Below are positions 61,062-64,000 of a DNA stretch of 64,000 nt, piece by piece; position 1 is the first letter of the stretch, and every line of letters begins with the position of its first letter. The stretch comes from Dyadobacter jiangsuensis (GTDB lineage Bacteria; Bacteroidota; Bacteroidia; Cytophagales; Spirosomataceae): positions 62,001 through 126,000 of the forward strand of contig NZ_PYAS01000003.1 of assembly GCF_003014695.1 (NCBI RefSeq), given 5' to 3'. The translations under genes were made by a program, and so were the position numbers. The notes beneath the pieces were generated by a model. The model saw only the letters and a list, made by a program, of their open reading frames with translations, was not told the origin of the DNA and ran no database searches.

Positions 61062-62003
61062 TCATTGAAGCCAGAACTTCAATGCTTTAATAAACTTTGC
61101 TTGCTGATCCACAAAGCAGGTGTGCGAGCAGTTATCGAGGTAAACCAATCTCGACTTACCTGTTATATGAGACAAATCTGCTATCTGTTCCTTTGAGTAG
61201 AGTCCATCCTGTTTTCCGTAAATAGCGTATACCGGGATCTTCTTGTTTCTCAGTTTTTTCAAGACCGGCGTGACATCGATGTTTTTGCTTTTTTCATTTC
61301 TCCAAAGCGTTTCTACGGCCCGGTCGTTTTTTACGTATCGGGTAATCAATGTGTCGGTTGGATAGGTCGAGTAGATTTGCCGGGCTTCCCAATCGGGTTT
61401 TGGAAGGCTGAAAAAACCATTTTTGGAAGCATGGGCAAAAACGGCCGTTCGGTAGAGAAGGGAATTGGTATCCATTTCCCTGATGGCACGGATCTGTACC
61501 AGATTTGCCGGGTCTTTTTGATCTTCGTAAATACGTTCGACGGATCGTAGAATGGTGTTGTACGATGCCTGCTGGGAAACCAATGCACTTGCGAGGATAA
61601 TGGATTTGACTTTTTCCGGATGTTTTTCGGCGTAAAGTGTAGTAACAAGTCCGCCGAAACTGAAACCGATTAAATGCGCGCGGCTAAGGTGGTACTTTTC
61701 ATAAATGCTGTTTAAATCTTCAAAAAATTCTTCATAGTTCATGCTGGCCGTGCTATCCCTGGACCTGCCTTCACCCCGTCGGTCGTAAATAATTACATAA
61801 AACCCGACATCCGCGAGTTTTTGAGCGGTCGTGGCTTCAAAGTATACGGCGCTGCTACCGGGGCCGCCGTGCAGAAATATGATCGGCTCGTTACCCGCAT
61901 TTCCGAAAGCCCGGGAATATAAGGATTGCCCTTGGACAGTAAAACCGGGCAAAAACGTAAGCGTGATAACAAGTAATTTCAGGAATGTGCGCATTTGACT
62001 CAA
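61062..62003 (-). CDS. Secreted alpha/beta hydrolase (proline iminopeptidase-like)
   Basis: A 313-residue exported hydrolase with a signal peptide ending TVQGQ. It has the HGGPG motif (FLHGGPGSSA), the DRRGEGRS segment, the nucleophile elbow GFSFGG, and a histidine in NCSHTCFVDQQ near the C-terminus. HGGPG and DxRGxGxS together are typical of the proline iminopeptidase and esterase group. The substrate is unknown. It follows the next hydrolase gene by 36 bp on the same strand and may be co-transcribed. Confidence 0.9.
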   Translation of the reverse strand: MSQMRTFLKLLVITLTFLPGFTVQGQSLYSRAFGNAGNEPIIFLHGGPGSSAVYFEATTAQKLADVGFYVIIYDRRGEGRSRDSTASMNYEEFFEDLNSIYEKYHLSRAHLIGFSFGGLVTTLYAEKHPEKVKSIILASALVSQQASYNTILRSVERIYEDQKDPANLVQIRAIREMDTNSLLYRTAVFAHASKNGFFSLPKPDWEARQIYSTYPTDTLITRYVKNDRAVETLWRNEKSKNIDVTPVLKKLRNKKIPVYAIYGKQDGLYSKEQIADLSHITGKSRLVYLDNCSHTCFVDQQAKFIKALKFWLQ

Positions 62004-62039
62004 AAATCGTAAAGATATGCCTTCAATCTAACAAGACAC

Positions 62040-62924
62040 TTACTTCCCGTACTTCTTCACCCATTCGAGAATCCTTCCTGCCATGTGCCGGGCCATATCT
62101 GGCGGGGTACCTTCGCCGCCGTGACCGCCGTTGGGGAGGGTGATGAGCTCGGAGGGGACTTTCAATTCCTGCAAATGCGCATACATCGTGCGGGCTTGCG
62201 CCACGGGTACGATTACGTCGGCTTCGCCGTGCATGAGCAGGGTGGGTTTGAAGGTTTTTGCGTAATATGGGCTCGCAGCGCGGTACGAGGGAGCGAATGC
62301 GCCGGGCTTCCACGGATCACCGGTGATAATGGGCAGCAAGCCTTCGAGGTCGGACTGCCTGGCTCCTTTGAGCGTTTCGGGATCGTCCAGCCGGGTGGGG
62401 CCACCCAGCGTGGTCACAGCGCCGACAACATCGTTGCGGTCGTATTTGTAGGCGTACAGCATTGCCAGATGGCCGCCGGCACTGCCGCCCCAGAGAATGT
62501 ATTTGTCCTTGCGCACGAGCCATTCATCGGCGTTGGTAAGAATATGCGATATGGCCAGGTCAATATCGTCCATGATTTCCTGGTAATGCAGGTCGGTTTG
62601 ATTCGCGAGGCGATAGTTGATATTGATGATGTTGAAGCCCTGCGGATAAAGAAAGTCCTTCATGAAATTGCACGCTTCCTTGTCGCCATTCATCCAGCCG
62701 CCGCCGTGCACGAGGATCACCAGCGGTGTTTCGCGTGTGCGCTTCGGATGCAGGTACACATCCATTTTGTGCAGGGTGTGTGGTCCATAGGGTTCATCGA
62801 AGAGCGCCAGTTCCTTTGCATCGGCATAGGTGGCCGTTTGGGCGGTTGCGGTGGCTGCTACAAACAGAAGGGCTATAAACCAGCCCCAAATCACTCGGTT
62901 GAAATGCGTAATGTGTTGTTTCAT
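62040..62924 (-). CDS. Secreted alpha/beta hydrolase, esterase/lipase-like (BD-FAE type)
   Basis: A 294-residue exported enzyme with a signal peptide (LLFVAATATAQTA). It has the HGGGW oxyanion motif (LVHGGGWMNGD), the nucleophile elbow GGSAGGH, the acidic-residue segment MHGEADVIVP, and the histidine in GGHGGEG near residue 272. It is like the feruloyl/acetyl esterases of the BD-FAE and HSL groups, which remove ester groups from plant polymers. Its substrate is not shown by the sequence. Confidence 0.9.
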   Translation of the reverse strand: MKQHITHFNRVIWGWFIALLFVAATATAQTATYADAKELALFDEPYGPHTLHKMDVYLHPKRTRETPLVILVHGGGWMNGDKEACNFMKDFLYPQGFNIININYRLANQTDLHYQEIMDDIDLAISHILTNADEWLVRKDKYILWGGSAGGHLAMLYAYKYDRNDVVGAVTTLGGPTRLDDPETLKGARQSDLEGLLPIITGDPWKPGAFAPSYRAASPYYAKTFKPTLLMHGEADVIVPVAQARTMYAHLQELKVPSELITLPNGGHGGEGTPPDMARHMAGRILEWVKKYGK

Positions 62925-63024
62925 ATGCCAATGTTGCGAATGCCCGTATAGGGGACGCCGAATGATCCCGTCACGCTATGTATCCGATGGTTTCACGCAA
63001 GTAACCATTTAAATAAATTACACC

Positions 63025-63435
63025 TTGCGCATTGCCGGGTTTTTTATAAAATTGCTTGTTATCAAAGACCTGACGCTATTGGAAACTTATACCCCCGGAC
63101 TGCACCTTATTGCCACCCTCCATTCCGATAATACGGCGCTACTGGCCGGTTATGCGGGTTTTAAGGACCTTGCCGACGACCTTACCGGCACGTTTAACCT
63201 GCAAAAATTGGGCGAAGTTTACCATGATTTCGAACCGGGCGGTTTCACAGGCATGATCTGTCTCAGCGAAAGCCACCTGTCGGTGCATACCTGGCCGGAG
63301 TTTGGCAAAGTTAATCTGGATATTTACCTCAGCAATTTCCAGCGGGTGAATAATGGCACCGTGCGGGCAATTTTCGACCGGATTACGGCCTATTTCGAGG
63401 CAAATGTTATTTCTGAAAATCAAATTATCCGATAA
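63025..63435 (+). CDS. speD: S-adenosylmethionine decarboxylase proenzyme (SpeD/SpeH)
   Basis: A 136-residue proenzyme for spermidine biosynthesis. The self-cleavage motif LSESHLSVHTWPE is intact; cleavage should fall between Glu82 and Ser83, leaving a pyruvoyl group on Ser83. The catalytic residues of the small SpeH type are present. No ATG precedes the conserved part; the frame begins with TTG at 63025, so the exact start is uncertain. The DUF4178 gene starts 2 bp after its stop codon, forming an operon. Confidence 0.9.
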   Translation: MRIAGFFIKLLVIKDLTLLETYTPGLHLIATLHSDNTALLAGYAGFKDLADDLTGTFNLQKLGEVYHDFEPGGFTGMICLSESHLSVHTWPEFGKVNLDIYLSNFQRVNNGTVRAIFDRITAYFEANVISENQIIR

Positions 63436-63437
63436 CC

Positions 63438-64000
63438 ATGGGAACCAGCAAATTGGCTATTTGCCCGTCCTGCGGCAAACCGGTGTATTTTCAGGGCGGT
63501 AATAACCTGGCGGCGTGTGCCTGCGGGAAGGTGTGGCACCGCACGGGAGAGGCGTTGGCGGAAGTGAAAATGGAGCTGATACAGGGCCCGGCAGACCTGA
63601 TTCAGCCAGGCACCACCGGGAACTGGAAGGACGTTGCGTTTACCGTTACCGGCAGGCTGCGGGTGCTTTTCGAAGATCAGGCTTACAATTACTGGACGCT
63701 CGATTGTAACGATGGCATGACGCGCCATTTGGCGGAGGGCTACGGCTTGTACACGGTCTGCGAGGCATTGCCATTCAACGACGCGACGATCGCCCGGAAA
63801 TTCAGGTCGGACGCGCAGATGCTGACCCTGCCCGACGACCGCGAGTTTTGGATAACGGCCCGGAACGAAAGTAGCCGGATTGAGGTGGAGGGCACTGTAT
63901 TTGTGCATGGTTTGCCCGATCGGCATAACAGCATTGAAGCAGCTTCCGACACTGAAGGCGTAGAGCTGGTGGCATATAATGGAGAGGTAGCCGTGGCGTT
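63438..64000 (+). CDS. DUF4178-domain protein with N-terminal zinc ribbon (runs off the window)
   Basis: The frame is open to the right edge, so only 187 residues are seen. The N-terminus has a zinc-ribbon-like motif, CPSCGKPV then CACGKVWH (Cys 9, 12, 27, 29). A DUF4178-type segment follows (GNWKDVAFTVTGRLRV, YNYWTLDCNDGMTRHLAEGY). DUF4178 genes are found in a conserved neighbourhood with speD, DUF350 and spermidine synthase. The role is not known biochemically. Further members should lie to the right of the window. Confidence 0.8.
   Translation, partial: MGTSKLAICPSCGKPVYFQGGNNLAACACGKVWHRTGEALAEVKMELIQGPADLIQPGTTGNWKDVAFTVTGRLRVLFEDQAYNYWTLDCNDGMTRHLAEGYGLYTVCEALPFNDATIARKFRSDAQMLTLPDDREFWITARNESSRIEVEGTVFVHGLPDRHNSIEAASDTEGVELVAYNGEVAVA

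Overview
The window looks like a chromosomal segment of a Bacteroidota bacterium. It carries two SusC/SusD-type loci, a hybrid two-component regulator with an AraC output domain, FecI/FecR/TonB signalling, many lipoproteins and AQ-type signal-peptide ends, and TATCTTTG-like promoter elements instead of Shine-Dalgarno sites. Gene content fits the Cytophagales (a Dyadobacter-like soil genus is my best guess, by inference only). No rRNA, tRNA, CRISPR array, phage or intact insertion sequence was seen.

Layout. 1-5.2 kb: the tail of a SusD protein and a GH89 alpha-N-acetylglucosaminidase, then a carboxylesterase divergent from a Nudix-type regulator. 5.2-9.4 kb: CinA-like amidase, SDR oxidoreductase, PIF1/HRDC helicase and a helical unknown. 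9.7-13.9 kb: a small secreted protein, then a copper block (multicopper oxidase fused to a CopB-like barrel, an HMA/DUF3347 protein, a Cys/His-rich secreted protein). 14.2-16.2 kb: glycan-type enzymes. 16.3-16.8 kb: a scar holding the 3' remnants of a WYL regulator and of rtcB. 16.8-21.6 kb: sigma factor, FecR and TonB receptor followed by a Fur-like mini-regulator. 21.6-30.6 kb: a hybrid sensor/AraC regulator divergent from a susC-susD pair, with a direct-repeat operator between them and a 5-copy palindromic tandem repeat behind susD. 31-40 kb: TPR histidine kinase, B3-type metallo-beta-lactamase, PhoX-like lipoprotein, imelysin/cytochrome c peroxidase fusion, alpha/beta hydrolase, and an ECF sigma/YCII pair.

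40.3-52.2 kb is the most unusual part: eleven genes on the minus strand with gaps of 66 bp or less and one terminator at the end. They encode two secreted caspase-fold proteases, a secreted papain-fold protease with a DUF4384-like tail, a DUF4384 protein, four secreted or membrane proteins of unknown function, a sigma factor, a membrane TPR protein placed like an anti-sigma factor, and a PKD/beta-propeller lipoprotein. Several of the unknowns share a domain with the C-terminus of the first caspase. I propose this as a candidate extracytoplasmic protease system under its own sigma factor.

52.4-60.1 kb: a GNAT acetyltransferase with an internal minisatellite, then an orphan OmpR-type regulator and a three-gene heavy-metal RND efflux set (TolC, adaptor, pump) with an 8-bp microsatellite inside an inverted repeat ahead of the pump gene. 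60.2-64 kb: a lipoprotein, two alpha/beta hydrolases, and the beginning of a speD-DUF4178 polyamine-type cluster that runs off the window.
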